Source: Histidinibacterium aquaticum (lineage in GTDB: Bacteria > Pseudomonadota > Alphaproteobacteria > Rhodobacterales > Rhodobacteraceae). Taken from it: a stretch of DNA of 64,000 bases. Shown here in pieces: positions 33,870 to 42,420 of this stretch. The stretch covers positions 62,001 to 126,000 of the forward strand of contig NZ_VYQE01000001.1 of the NCBI RefSeq assembly GCF_008710275.1, in the 5' to 3' direction. The notes under the pieces were generated by a model. It did no database searches, was not told the origin of the DNA, and worked only from the letters and a program-made list of their open reading frames with translations. Within the stretch, counting starts at the first letter, position 1; each line of letters starts with the position of its first letter. A program made the position numbers and the translations under genes.

Positions 33870-35120
33870 ATGACCTTCGCCGCGCTCTTCACCGTCTTCG
33901 GACGCATCGGCTGCCTCTCGTTCGGCGGCCCCGCCGCGCAGATCGCGCTGATGCACCGCGAGCTGGTCGAGGAGCGACCCTGGCTGACCGAGGACCAGTT
34001 CCTTCGCGCGCTCTCCTTCTGCATGCTACTGCCCGGCCCCGAGGCCATGCAGCTCGCCACCTATGCGGGCTGGCGGCTGAAGGGCATTCCCGGCGGCCTG
34101 CTGGCGGGCGGGCTCTTCGTCCTGCCGGGGGCCATGGTCATCGCCGCGCTCGCCGCGGCCTACGTGGCCTACGGCGATGTCCCCGCCGTCGAGGCGGCCT
34201 TCCTCGGCATCAAGGCGGCCGTGGTCGTGATCGTCCTGCAGGCGATCCAACGACTCGCCTCCAAGGCGCTGAAGACGCGCGACGCGGTGGCTCTCGCCGT
34301 CCTCGCCTTCATTGCCCTCTTCGCCTTCGACCTGCCGTTCCCATTGGTCGTCGCGCTCGCCGCCGCCTGGGGTGCGCTCCGCGCGAGCGGCGAAAGAGGC
34401 AGCGCCCCGCCGCGCTTCGACGCGGCCCGTCTCGCACTGGTCCTGCTGGTCGGCGGCGCGCTCTGGGCCGCTCCCGTGGCCCTCGCCGCGCTCGCGGGAC
34501 AGGAGCTGCTCGTTCAGCTCGGCGTCTTCTTCTCCAAGCTCGCCGTCGTCACCTTCGGCGGCGCCTACGCCGTCCTCGCCTACATGACGCAGGAGGTCGT
34601 CTCGGGCTACGGGTGGCTCACGACCGAGCAGATGATCGACGCGCTGGGACTGGCGGAAACCACTCCGGGCCCACTGATCCTCGTCACGCAGTTCGTCGGA
34701 CAACTGACCGGTGCGCTGCAGGGCGGGCCGGGTCTCGCGACGCTCGCTGCGCTGATGACGCTCTGGGTGACCTTCGTGCCCTGCTTCATCTGGATCTTCG
34801 CCGGCGCCCCGCTGATCGACTGGCTGGAGCACCAGCCGCGGATCTCGGGCGCCCTCTCGGCGGTGACCGCGGCCGTCGTCGGCGTCATCGCGAACCTCTC
34901 GGTCTGGTTCGCGGCGCATGTCCTCTTCGCCGAGGTCGGCCTCCTCTCGGCGGGCCCCCTGTCCGTGATCGCCCCCGACCCGCGCAGCTTCGACCCCGCG
35001 GCCCTCGCCCTGGTCCTTCTCGCCGCGGCCCTCCTGCTCTGGTGGCGCTGGCCGCTCCTCGCCGTGATCGGCAGCCTCGCGCTGGCCGGTCTCGCGGTCG
35101 GAGCGACGGGGGTCGCGTGA
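33870..35120 (+). CDS. chrA: chromate efflux transporter ChrA (CHR family)
   Basis: A 416-residue membrane protein of the long-chain CHR family with two homologous halves. The N-terminal CHR motif region is FGRIGCLSFGGPAAQIALMH with FCMLLPGPEAMQLATYAGW. The second half has FSKLAVVTFGGAYAVLAYM and LAETTPGPLILVTQFVG. About ten hydrophobic helices are present. Members export chromate by proton exchange, although many chromosomal copies have no demonstrated chromate role. No chrB regulator is adjacent. The next gene, sspB, begins 62 bp downstream. Confidence 0.92.
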   Translation: MTFAALFTVFGRIGCLSFGGPAAQIALMHRELVEERPWLTEDQFLRALSFCMLLPGPEAMQLATYAGWRLKGIPGGLLAGGLFVLPGAMVIAALAAAYVAYGDVPAVEAAFLGIKAAVVVIVLQAIQRLASKALKTRDAVALAVLAFIALFAFDLPFPLVVALAAAWGALRASGERGSAPPRFDAARLALVLLVGGALWAAPVALAALAGQELLVQLGVFFSKLAVVTFGGAYAVLAYMTQEVVSGYGWLTTEQMIDALGLAETTPGPLILVTQFVGQLTGALQGGPGLATLAALMTLWVTFVPCFIWIFAGAPLIDWLEHQPRISGALSAVTAAVVGVIANLSVWFAAHVLFAEVGLLSAGPLSVIAPDPRSFDPAALALVLLAAALLLWWRWPLLAVIGSLALAGLAVGATGVA

Positions 35121-35182
35121 CCCCCTTTCCCTCGCTTCCGAATCTCGTATGCTTCAATCATCAGTCGGAAGGAGCAGCCTCC

Positions 35183-35656
35183 GTGAGTCAGTCCATCGAC
35201 TACGGCAACCTGATGCATCGCGCGATGCGCGGCCTCATTCGTGAGGTCCTGGAAAGCGTGCGCGACGAAGGTCTGCCGGGGCAGCATCATTTCTTCATCA
35301 CTTTCGACACGATGCACCCCGACGTGGAGATCGCCGACTGGCTCTCAGACCGCTACCCGGACGAGATGACCATCGTCATCCAGCACTGGTTCGACAATCT
35401 AGAGGTCACCTCCGAGGGCTTCTCGATCACGCTCAACTTCGGCGATAGCCCGGAGCCGCTCTACATCCCCTACGATTCCATCCGCACCTTCGTGGACCCG
35501 TCCGTCGAGTTCGGCCTGCGCTTCGAGACGCAGGAAGAGGACGACGACGAGGAGGACGACGAAGAAGCGCCGATGGAAGAGATGGCCGAGGACGACGGCG
35601 AGGCGGAGAAGCCCAAGGAGGCCGAGGTCGTCAGCCTCGACCGCTTCCGCAAGTAG
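35183..35656 (+). CDS. sspB: alpha-type SspB, ClpXP adaptor for ssrA-tagged proteins
   Basis: A 157-residue alphaproteobacterial SspB that tethers tmRNA-tagged substrates to ClpXP. The folded domain covers about residues 1-112 ([53 protein letters not shown]). A very acidic linker (Glu/Asp-rich, about 113-145) leads to the C-terminal ClpX-binding tail [12 protein letters not shown] 35183 is the start: GGAAGGAG lies 8 nt upstream and no in-frame ATG precedes the conserved region. The tmRNA gene encoding its substrate tag is 2.2 kb upstream on the same strand. Confidence 0.95.
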   Translation: MSQSIDYGNLMHRAMRGLIREVLESVRDEGLPGQHHFFITFDTMHPDVEIADWLSDRYPDEMTIVIQHWFDNLEVTSEGFSITLNFGDSPEPLYIPYDSIRTFVDPSVEFGLRFETQEEDDDEEDDEEAPMEEMAEDDGEAEKPKEAEVVSLDRFRK

Positions 35657-35768
35657 CGCCCTCCCCCGGCCCGTCAGCGCAAACAGCTCGATTCACGGCA
35701 TTCCGCCCGTTGCGGCACCCGCCCGGCGGGTCTATCCGGTGTGCGAAGGTATACCAGGGAGAGGACGC

Positions 35769-37160
35769 ATGACCGCCACCCGCACCGAGACCGACAGCTT
35801 CGGCCCGCTCGAGGTCCCCGCCGACCGTTACTGGGGCGCCCAGACGCAGCGCTCGCTCAAGAATTTCCCCATCGGATGGGAGAAACAGCCCGTGGCCATC
35901 GTCCGGGGGCTCGGCGTCATCAAGCAGGCCTGCGCCGAGGCGAACCTAGAGCGCGGCAAGCTCGACCCAAAGATCGGCGAGGCGATGATCCAGGCGGCCT
36001 CCGAGGTCGTCGAGGGCAAGCTCGACGACCACTTCCCGCTGGTGGTCTGGCAGACCGGCTCGGGCACCCAGTCCAACATGAACGCCAACGAGGTCGTCTC
36101 GAACCGCGCAATCGAGATCCTGGGCGGCGAGATGGGGTCCAAGGACCCGGTCCATCCCAACGACCACTGCAACATGGGGCAGAGCTCGAACGATACCTTC
36201 CCGACCGCCATGCATATCGCCGTGGCAATGACGGCGCATGACGTCACGCTGCCGGGCCTCGCCAAGCTGCACGCCGCGCTCGAGCAGAAGGTCGTGCAGT
36301 TCGACGGCATCATCAAGATCGGCCGCACCCACACGATGGACGCGACGCCCCTCACGCTCGCGCAGGAGTTCTCGGGCTACACCCACCAGGTCGCCATGGG
36401 GATCGAACGGGTGAAAGCCGCCCTGCCCCGGATCTACGAGCTGGCCCAGGGCGGCACTGCTGTGGGCACGGGGCTCAACACGCCGAAGGGCTGGGGCGAG
36501 ACGGTCGCGGCGAACATGGCGCGGATCACCGGCCTGCCCTTCGTCACGGCACCCAACAAGTTCGAGGCCCTGGCGGCGCATGACGCGCTGGTCGAGATAT
36601 CTGGCGCGCTCAAGACCGTGGCCGCCAGCCTTTTCAAGATCGCCAACGACATCCGCCTGCTGGGCTCCGGTCCGCGCTGCGGGCTGGGCGAGCTGATGCT
36701 ACCGGAGAACGAGCCAGGCTCCTCCATCATGCCGGGCAAGGTGAACCCGACCCAGTGCGAGGCGCTGACGCAGGTCTGCGCGCATGTGATGGGCAACGAC
36801 GCCGCCGTCGGTTTCGCGGGGTCACAAGGGCACTTCGAGCTCAACGTCTACAAGCCGATGATGGCCTACAACGTGCTGCAGTCCATGCAGCTTTTGGGCG
36901 ATGCCGCGACGGCCTTCACCGACAACTGCGTCGCGGGAATCCGCGCCAACGAGGAGCGGATCGCCAAGATCATGGGCGAGAGCCTGATGCTCGTGACCGC
37001 GCTCGCGCCTGAGATCGGCTACGACAACGCGACCACGGTGGCGAAGACGGCGCACAAGAACGGCACGACCCTGCGGGAAGAGGCGGTGAATCTCGGCTTC
37101 GTGACGGCCGAGCGCTTCGACGAGGTCGTGCGGCCCGAGCAGATGATCGGGCCGAAGTAA
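35769..37160 (+). CDS. fumC: class II fumarate hydratase
   Basis: TCA-cycle enzyme interconverting fumarate and L-malate; class II, oxygen-stable and iron-free. The 463 residues match FumC. Diagnostic segments are the N-terminal [71 protein letters not shown] with the catalytic His region, and the family signature [15 protein letters not shown] with the catalytic Ser loop. ATG 35769 gives the standard N-terminus; an upstream ATG at 35739 adds ten unconserved residues. A perfect 38-bp palindrome follows its stop. Confidence 0.98.
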   Translation: MTATRTETDSFGPLEVPADRYWGAQTQRSLKNFPIGWEKQPVAIVRGLGVIKQACAEANLERGKLDPKIGEAMIQAASEVVEGKLDDHFPLVVWQTGSGTQSNMNANEVVSNRAIEILGGEMGSKDPVHPNDHCNMGQSSNDTFPTAMHIAVAMTAHDVTLPGLAKLHAALEQKVVQFDGIIKIGRTHTMDATPLTLAQEFSGYTHQVAMGIERVKAALPRIYELAQGGTAVGTGLNTPKGWGETVAANMARITGLPFVTAPNKFEALAAHDALVEISGALKTVAASLFKIANDIRLLGSGPRCGLGELMLPENEPGSSIMPGKVNPTQCEALTQVCAHVMGNDAAVGFAGSQGHFELNVYKPMMAYNVLQSMQLLGDAATAFTDNCVAGIRANEERIAKIMGESLMLVTALAPEIGYDNATTVAKTAHKNGTTLREEAVNLGFVTAERFDEVVRPEQMIGPK

Positions 37161-37188
37161 CCTCTCCGGCGGTTTTGTTAATCATTCC

Positions 37189-37226
37189 AGGGCCCTGATG
37201 TTTCGCGCGCGAAACATCAGGGCCCT
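37189..37226. terminator. perfect 38-bp palindrome between fumC and the convergent gene (bidirectional terminator or repeat element)
   Basis: Nineteen-base arms, AGGGCCCTGATGTTTCGCG and its exact reverse complement, abut at 37207/37208 with no spacer. The element lies 28 bp after fumC and 13 bp from the stop of the convergent secreted-protein gene. In RNA it would form a very stable hairpin for either strand. It lacks a U-tract, and the perfection over 38 bp exceeds what a terminator needs, so a repeat or protein-binding role is possible. Confidence 0.75.
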
Positions 37227-37239
37227 ACCCTTTGCGGCT

Positions 37240-37686
37240 TCAGGAGATCTCGCAGCCGCGCCCGGAGAGCTGGCCGATGGCGGCGCTCGACCCGCCGAGC
37301 GGCACCTCGGTCAGCGGTCCGCCGCGGTAGAGACCGAGGTCGAGCACCTGGCCCGCCCGCAGTTCGGCCAGCAACCCGAAGACCGCGTCCAGCGAGTCGA
37401 AATCCATCATGCAGACCGAGGCGTTGCACTGCGTGGTGAAGAGCAGGTGCTCGGGCCTGTCGTCCACCGAGGCGACGAAGGCGGGCTCCATCCCCTGCGG
37501 CGGAGTGTAGCCCTCCAGCAGCACGGCCGGGTAGCCGCCGTTGCCGCATTCGACCACGAGGCTGTAACCCGCCGTCCCCGGCCCGATCGCCCGGCCTGCG
37601 GGCATGGGACCGGGATCGTAGCGCCATTGGGCAGCGGCGGGTGCGGCGAGACAGGCGAGCGCGAGAGCGTAGCGGACGACGGACAT
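37240..37686 (-). CDS. secreted hypothetical protein (paralogue of the next gene)
   Basis: A 148-residue exported protein of unknown function. It has a signal peptide (YALALACLAAPAAAQW) and four cysteines, probably forming disulfides (VECGNGG, TTQCNASVCMMD, GRGCEIS). The central layout, a GxxLxVxC strand, a VDD strand, C-x4-C-x-x-D, then a helix and GLYRGGPL, is shared with the adjacent gene at 37744-38166. Tandem duplication is likely. I recognise no domain family. Confidence 0.65.
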   Translation of the reverse strand: MSVVRYALALACLAAPAAAQWRYDPGPMPAGRAIGPGTAGYSLVVECGNGGYPAVLLEGYTPPQGMEPAFVASVDDRPEHLLFTTQCNASVCMMDFDSLDAVFGLLAELRAGQVLDLGLYRGGPLTEVPLGGSSAAIGQLSGRGCEIS

Positions 37687-37743
37687 GACAAACCTCCGGG
37701 TACTGAACATGCCCCGGAGGCTGCCCGGCGAAGCTACTCTGCG

Positions 37744-38166
37744 TCAACCTTCGGTGCAGGCGAGCTCCGAGAGGGCATCGTCGGAGCCGCGAAGCGAAAT
37801 GGTCTGGAGCACCTCGTCCTCCGAGACCACGGCACGCAGTCCGGCGCGGAGCGCATCGGTCAGGTCGGTCGCCTCCCTGCTCGCGTCCAGCGCGCAGGTC
37901 TCGCCGTCGCAGTCCGCCTCGAAGGGGCCGAAATCCGTCCCGTCCACGCTAACGGTGAACGCGCGCGGCCCGGGCGCGCCCTGCACCAGCACGCCCGCGA
38001 GATTGAAGGCCGGGGCCTCGTCCTCGCAGGAGACGCGCATCGAGAGCCCGAAGGGCCCCGGCCCGAGGGCGATGGGGTCGGCCTCGTCGGTCTCCAGCGA
38101 CCAGTCCGCCGACGCGGCGGCGGGCAGGAGGAACGTGAGGGCAAGGGCGCAAATCCAGCGTGGCAT
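37744..38166 (-). CDS. secreted hypothetical protein (paralogue of the previous gene)
   Basis: A 140-residue exported protein of unknown function, with a signal peptide ending at about AAASADWS. Cysteines occur at MRVSCEDE, EADCDGETCALD and near the C-terminus (ELACTEG), mirroring the spacing in its 3' neighbour. It has an acidic mature sequence. The upstream ATG at 38502 would read through the divergent DUF4169 gene and is rejected. The pair sits between fumC and the DUF4169/ribbon-helix-helix pair, transcribed against them. Confidence 0.65.
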   Translation of the reverse strand: MPRWICALALTFLLPAAASADWSLETDEADPIALGPGPFGLSMRVSCEDEAPAFNLAGVLVQGAPGPRAFTVSVDGTDFGPFEADCDGETCALDASREATDLTDALRAGLRAVVSEDEVLQTISLRGSDDALSELACTEG

Positions 38167-38220
38167 GGGCGGGGGCACTCCGGTTATGGATGGGTCGTGA
38201 TTTCCCGAGGACGTGTCACG

Positions 38221-38406
38221 ATGAAGAAGGTCGTCAATCTCCGCCAGGTCCGCAAGACGCGGGACCGTGCCGAGGAGAAGCGCCGCGCGGACGAAAACGC
38301 CGTCCGTCACGGCCGGAGCAAGGCGCAACGCCTGCTGGAGACGGCGCAGGCCGAGGCCGCGAAACGGCGGCTCGACAGCCAGAAGTTCGAGGATTCCGAT
38401 GGCTGA
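38221..38406 (+). CDS. DUF4169 family small basic protein
   Basis: A 61-residue, highly charged, helical protein (VVNLRQVRKTRDRAEEKRRA) of the DUF4169 family, found in alphaproteobacteria next to fumC and a ribbon-helix-helix gene. No function is established. Its stop overlaps the start of the next gene by 8 bp, so the two are co-translated. Confidence 0.8.
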   Translation: MKKVVNLRQVRKTRDRAEEKRRADENAVRHGRSKAQRLLETAQAEAAKRRLDSQKFEDSDG

Positions 38407-38632
38407 CACCGCCGGGCGACCGGTGAAGCGGTCGCTCACCCTGCGGGGGCACCGGACGAGCGTGTCTCTGGAAGAGCCCTTCTGGACCGCCTTCCGGGGC
38501 ATGGCTGAGGCGCGCGGTCAGACATTGAACGGACTGGCGACGGAGATCGACGAGGCACGCGGAGCGGAGGTCGGCCTGGCCTCGGCGATCCGGGTTGCGG
38601 TACTGCGCGACCTGCAGCGTCAGTCGGAGTAA
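38399..38632 (+). CDS. ribbon-helix-helix domain protein
   Basis: A 77-residue protein with a predicted ribbon-helix-helix DNA-binding fold. The beta strand RTSVSLEEPFWTAFRGMAEA leads into helix 1, and RGQTLNGLATEIDEAR forms the turn and helix 2. It overlaps the DUF4169 gene by 8 bp. It is probably a small transcription factor, and its target is unknown. Its 3' end overlaps the convergent hypothetical gene by 13 bp. Confidence 0.8.
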   Translation: MADTAGRPVKRSLTLRGHRTSVSLEEPFWTAFRGMAEARGQTLNGLATEIDEARGAEVGLASAIRVAVLRDLQRQSE

Positions 38633-38907
38633 AGCGCCGCGCGGACGCGGGCGAGGTCCTCGGCATCCTGCTGTTCGGCGGTCAGGCTCTTCGGCGGCAA
38701 CGGCTCGTCCCGTCCGGAGGTCGAGAGGTCGGCGCTGAAGAGATCCTTGATCTCCTTCTCGTCCACGGCACGGCGCTGCGCGGAGCGCGAGGCCGGTGCG
38801 GGCGGCTCGCCGCGGGACTGGCGCACGATGTTCATGACGCTCTCGAGGGTCTTCACAAGACCCGGCGTCGGACGCGGCTTGCTTTCCATCTCGTGGGCGA
38901 GGGCCAT
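38620..38907 (-). CDS. hypothetical protein
   Basis: A 95-residue soluble acidic/basic mixed protein that I do not recognise. Predicted helical parts are PGLVKTLESVMNIVRQSRGE and the C-terminal AEQQDAEDLARVRAALYSD. AGGAG lies about 9 nt upstream of ATG 38907, which supports this start over longer upstream readings. It overlaps the convergent ribbon-helix-helix gene by 13 bp. Confidence 0.55.
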   Translation of the reverse strand: MALAHEMESKPRPTPGLVKTLESVMNIVRQSRGEPPAPASRSAQRRAVDEKEIKDLFSADLSTSGRDEPLPPKSLTAEQQDAEDLARVRAALYSD

Positions 38908-39213
38908 GAAACCTTTCTCCTGTCGTAGGTCGCTCCGCGGTGCAGCACCGCGGTATTCCGCCGATATAGCATGGACCCGGTGCGGGTGAATGCCCCGGAA
39001 GCGCCGCAATCGGCGCCTTCCCTCTGCCTTAATCTGCCTCAAGGCCCTGTATTCATTGCATCTCGCGGCACTCACCCCGCCCGAAAACGGCCTGAATGTC
39101 GCGCCGCATTTCGGCCGGAATGACACGACATACTGGAGTCTGAATTTCCCGATCAGATGCAATCCGCGGGATCTGGCGGAATCGTTTCCGCCGGCCCTCG
39201 CCGCCACGCAGAA
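38908..39213. other. intergenic region between the hypothetical gene and the P450 gene
   Basis: 306 bp without a supported gene. It holds a bulged hairpin at 38997-39021 (GGAAG-CGCCG, CAAT loop, CGGCG-C-CTTCC), possibly a late terminator for the P450 transcript. It also holds a minus-strand TATATC hexamer at 38968-38963 that could be the -10 element of the 95-residue gene. Reading frames across it look like non-coding GC bias. Confidence 0.4.
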
Positions 39214-40569
39214 TCAGGCGTCGCGCGGCGTGAGCCTGAGCCAGATGCCGTCCCTGGCCCGAACGGTGAGATGCGCGACCGGCACGGGCTCGCGTCCGTC
39301 CACCGGTTCGATCCTGAACGCCCGCACCACGAGCGCGAGCAACAGCACCCCCTCGACCATGGCGAAGCCCGCACCTGTGCAGACCCGGGGACCTGCGGAA
39401 AAGGGCATGTAGGCCTCCCGCGCGCTGCACTTGCCGCTCTCGGTCTGCCAGCGGGCCGGGTCGAAATCGTCGGGCGCCTCCCAGAGCCGCGACTGCCGGT
39501 GCAGGTGCCAGGGCGAGAGCACGACCTGCGCGCCGGGCCGCACCGGCCGCTCGCGGAAAGTCTCGTCCCGAGTCGCCTCGCGCACCATCATCGGCACCGG
39601 CGGATAGAGCCGCAGCGCCTCGCGGAAGACGTCGCGCGTGACGCGGAGCTTCGAGACGGAGCCGAAGCTGTCGCTCGCCTGCGCGCCCTCCCCGGCCACC
39701 TTCTCCTGCCACTCGGGATGGGTCGCCAGCAGGTAGAGCGCCCAGCCAAGGGCCGAGGCCGAGGTCTCGTGCCCCGCGAGGAAGAAGATCGCCACCTGGT
39801 CGACCATCTCCTCGACGCTGAAGCGCGCGCCCGTCTCGGGGTCGGTCGTGGTCATGATCTTGGTGGCGAGGTCTTCGGGCGCGCGGCCCGCCTCAATTTC
39901 GGCCAGCCGCTCGGCGGTCAGGCGCTGGATCAGGCGGCGGATGCGTTTCGCGGAAGCCCGGGTCTCGCGCCGGAAGAAACGCGGCATCCACCGGGGGCCG
40001 GGCACGAAGGCGGCGAGGTTCAGGATCGGCTGGCTGCGCTGGTAGGCACGGAACTCGTCGAAGACGGCGCGGGCCACCTCGTTCTCGATGGGGATCGAGA
40101 AGAGCGTGCGGAAGATGACGTCGGCGGCGGCGTGCGAGGTCTCCGCCTCGATCTCCAGCGGCATCCCGTCCGCCTGCGCGCCGAGTCGCGCGACGGCCGC
40201 CTGCCCCGCCGCCCACATCGCAGGATACGTGTCGCGCAGCCTGCCGCCCTCGAAGGCCGGGTCGATGATCCGCCGCTGCCGCTTCCAGGCCTCTCCGTTG
40301 GTCAGGAAGACCGAGTTGCCGAGCAGCGGCCGGAGCCCCGCCCCGATCCGGTCGGACTTCGGAAAGTCGTCGGGCCGCTCGTTCAGCACCCGCCGCAGCA
40401 GCGGGGGATCGTTCACGAGGTAGGACCGGAAGAACGGCGTCCGGAACTCCGCCATCCAGGCGCGGTAGAGCTTCTCGGGTTGCGCCGAGAGGATGTCGGC
40501 CCGGAAGAGGCGCAGGTAACGCCAGAGCGACACGCGCTCCGGCCGCGAGGCGGGCTTGGGCGGCCTCAT
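39214..40569 (-). CDS. cytochrome P450
   Basis: A 451-residue soluble heme monooxygenase. The I-helix oxygen-activation motif is FFLAGHETSASALGWAL (about residue 260). The ExxR region is FREALRLYPPVPMM, the PERF-like region DDFDPARW, and the heme-ligand loop FSAGPRVCTGAGFA, with Cys at about residue 398. There is no membrane anchor. Its ATG overlaps the stop of the upstream serine-hydrolase gene (ATGA), so the two are translationally coupled. No ferredoxin or ferredoxin reductase gene is adjacent, and the substrate cannot be predicted. Confidence 0.95.
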   Translation of the reverse strand: MRPPKPASRPERVSLWRYLRLFRADILSAQPEKLYRAWMAEFRTPFFRSYLVNDPPLLRRVLNERPDDFPKSDRIGAGLRPLLGNSVFLTNGEAWKRQRRIIDPAFEGGRLRDTYPAMWAAGQAAVARLGAQADGMPLEIEAETSHAAADVIFRTLFSIPIENEVARAVFDEFRAYQRSQPILNLAAFVPGPRWMPRFFRRETRASAKRIRRLIQRLTAERLAEIEAGRAPEDLATKIMTTTDPETGARFSVEEMVDQVAIFFLAGHETSASALGWALYLLATHPEWQEKVAGEGAQASDSFGSVSKLRVTRDVFREALRLYPPVPMMVREATRDETFRERPVRPGAQVVLSPWHLHRQSRLWEAPDDFDPARWQTESGKCSAREAYMPFSAGPRVCTGAGFAMVEGVLLLALVVRAFRIEPVDGREPVPVAHLTVRARDGIWLRLTPRDA

Positions 40570-41801
40570 GCGGCGCGGCTGGTGTATTTCGAGGCGGGCC
40601 GCCGGATCAGGCTCTTCGACGGCGGCCGGTCCGCGTAGCGCTCACGCAGGGTGAGCGGTCCGGCGGTGATCCGGAAATAGTCGTAGTCCTTCGGCCGATC
40701 GAAGGCGCAGAGGTACTGGAAGTGCAGCCGGAAGAACCGCCAGCGCAGCTCTTTCCACCGCTCCGGGCTGAGCGTCTGCGTGAAGGCGGCGGAGAAGACC
40801 AGCGGCCATTTCTGCCCGGTCTCGGGCGCGACGCCGGAGACCGCCACCGGATCGCAAAGCGCGAAGGCGCAGCCGTCGCCGGGGGCGGTCACGTCGACCC
40901 AGGCCAGCTCGTCCCGCGTGCAGAGGTAGGCGAGATCGGCCCGCAGCCGGTGCGCCTCGGGCAGGAACGAGACCATAGGCACCACCTGCCCCAGCGAGAG
41001 GAAGGCCAGCGCCGGACCGTTGGCGGGCACACGGCCGTCGCGGATCAGGTCGGCGAGGATCGAGACCCCGAGATGCGCGCCGGAGGAATGGCCGACGACC
41101 AGCACCTCGTCGCAGGGCTCCGTCAGGGCCTCGGCGACGCGGTCGCCGAACTCGGCCATCCGCGCCTCGAGGTCGGGCGGGTTCGCACCCTTCCAGTGCG
41201 CGGAATAGGCGTAGTCGTGCATCAGGTAGTAGGCGAAGAACTTGCCGTCCTTCTTCTTGAACCACCTCAGCAGGGTGACGGCGACCAGCGCCCAGACGCC
41301 CAGCCGAAGCGCCAGGGTGATCGCGGGCAGCTCCGCCACCTGCGAAACCGCGGCCGAGACCAGCGCCCCAGCCGCCGCGCCCAGCCCGAGGGCCACCGCG
41401 AGCTGCAGCAGCAGCATCCCCACCGGGTAGAGCGCCGCGATCACCGGGCCCTTCCGCAGCCACATGAGCCTCCGCAGCGTGCCGCTCGCGATATAGGTCC
41501 ATGCACAGCGGACCAGTTGGAGATAGGTGCCGGCGATGGTCGAGGACATGGAGCCGCGCACGATGTCTGACCAGACGAGCACCTCGACGTCGGCCTCAAC
41601 GGCCTCGCCCTCGATCTCCGCCGCGACGTGCCAGCCGTAGGGACCGCCGCCCGCCGCCTTGGGAGAGAGGGCGATGCGATAGCCCGAGATCTCCGCCTGG
41701 GCCGCGCCCTCCTTGCGGTAGAGCTCGCGGTAGCGGCGCGGGTGGATCGGGTCGTAGCCCGGTATGTAGAAGACGCGCCTGCGGCGCACCGGCCCGGTCA
41801 T
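40566..41801 (-). CDS. membrane-associated alpha/beta-hydrolase-like protein
   Basis: A 411-residue protein. The N-terminus begins RRRVFYIPGYDPIHPRRYRE, where the G-Y-D loop resembles an oxyanion region. Two transmembrane helices lie at about 135-200 (VIAALYPVGMLLLQLAVALG; LALRLGVWALVAVTLL). The nucleophile elbow VVGHSSGAHLG (about residue 245) gives a Ser hydrolase GxSxG motif. Candidate acid and His residues lie in the C-terminal half but are not certain. It is co-translated with the P450, which suggests that the pair processes a lipid- or ester-type substrate. I know no named family. Confidence 0.75.
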   Translation of the reverse strand: MTGPVRRRRVFYIPGYDPIHPRRYRELYRKEGAAQAEISGYRIALSPKAAGGGPYGWHVAAEIEGEAVEADVEVLVWSDIVRGSMSSTIAGTYLQLVRCAWTYIASGTLRRLMWLRKGPVIAALYPVGMLLLQLAVALGLGAAAGALVSAAVSQVAELPAITLALRLGVWALVAVTLLRWFKKKDGKFFAYYLMHDYAYSAHWKGANPPDLEARMAEFGDRVAEALTEPCDEVLVVGHSSGAHLGVSILADLIRDGRVPANGPALAFLSLGQVVPMVSFLPEAHRLRADLAYLCTRDELAWVDVTAPGDGCAFALCDPVAVSGVAPETGQKWPLVFSAAFTQTLSPERWKELRWRFFRLHFQYLCAFDRPKDYDYFRITAGPLTLRERYADRPPSKSLIRRPASKYTSRAA

Positions 41802-41895
41802 GGCCCTGTCCCTTCGGCTCCTCGCCAGAGAGGCTAGCCGATCCGATGGGCGAAAATAAGCCTGCCCTGAGGCCCCTCCGGGCCGGGGAAGGGGC

Positions 41896-42420
41896 TCAGC
41901 CGTGGTAGGCCTCGGCCGAGGGAGCGCGGTCGTAGACGAGGTGGAATTCGTCGAGCTGTGGCGGCGCGATGCCCGCCTCCTGCAGCTGGACATGGGCCTG
42001 TCCGCGATGGTGCACCTGGTGCTGCAAGAGATGCAGCAGAAGCGCGTCCACCCGCTCGGTCACCGGCCCCTCGGCGCGCTCGGTCTCGCGGGTGGCGGCG
42101 AGCGTCTCCTCGGTCAATCCCATGCAGAATTGGGCCAGCCGCATGTCCGCGCCCGCCTGTTGCTCTCCGAGCTCTGACGCGGTGCCCTCGATCCGCGCCT
42201 CGCGCAGGGCCCGGCCCTGTCCGCCCTCTTCGAGCGCGTCGAGGTAGTAGAGGTCGACCTCGAGGATATGGCCCATCGTGGCGGCGAGCGAGGGAAAGAA
42301 GCCCGGGCGCGGCGCGGTGAACTCGGCCTGCGGCAGCTCCAGCAGCGCGCCGTAGAGCGTGGAATTGGCCCAAGCGTTGTTCAGCGCCATCCGCAGGTAG
42401 GGATGGGCCGCGCCGCTCAT
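41896..42420 (-). CDS. DinB family protein (second of two in the window)
   Basis: A 174-residue DinB-type four-helix bundle. Metal-ligand histidines are visible in TMGHILEVDLYYLDAL (about residue 50) and in LLQHQVHHRGQAHVQL (about 133-146). It is only distantly similar to the DinB protein at 25158-25664. Its ATG overlaps the ccdA stop (ATGA), so it is translated after ccdA. This is an unusual partnership that could hint at a thiol-related role; that is inference. Confidence 0.85.
   Translation of the reverse strand: MSGAAHPYLRMALNNAWANSTLYGALLELPQAEFTAPRPGFFPSLAATMGHILEVDLYYLDALEEGGQGRALREARIEGTASELGEQQAGADMRLAQFCMGLTEETLAATRETERAEGPVTERVDALLLHLLQHQVHHRGQAHVQLQEAGIAPPQLDEFHLVYDRAPSAEAYHG

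Noticed and set aside
32102-34060. 652-codon minus-strand frame that includes the TadE-like sequence and continues upstream
   Set aside because: Only the last 147 codons are the TadE-like gene. The upstream part crosses the tmRNA, the palindrome array and the antisense of the vWA gene.
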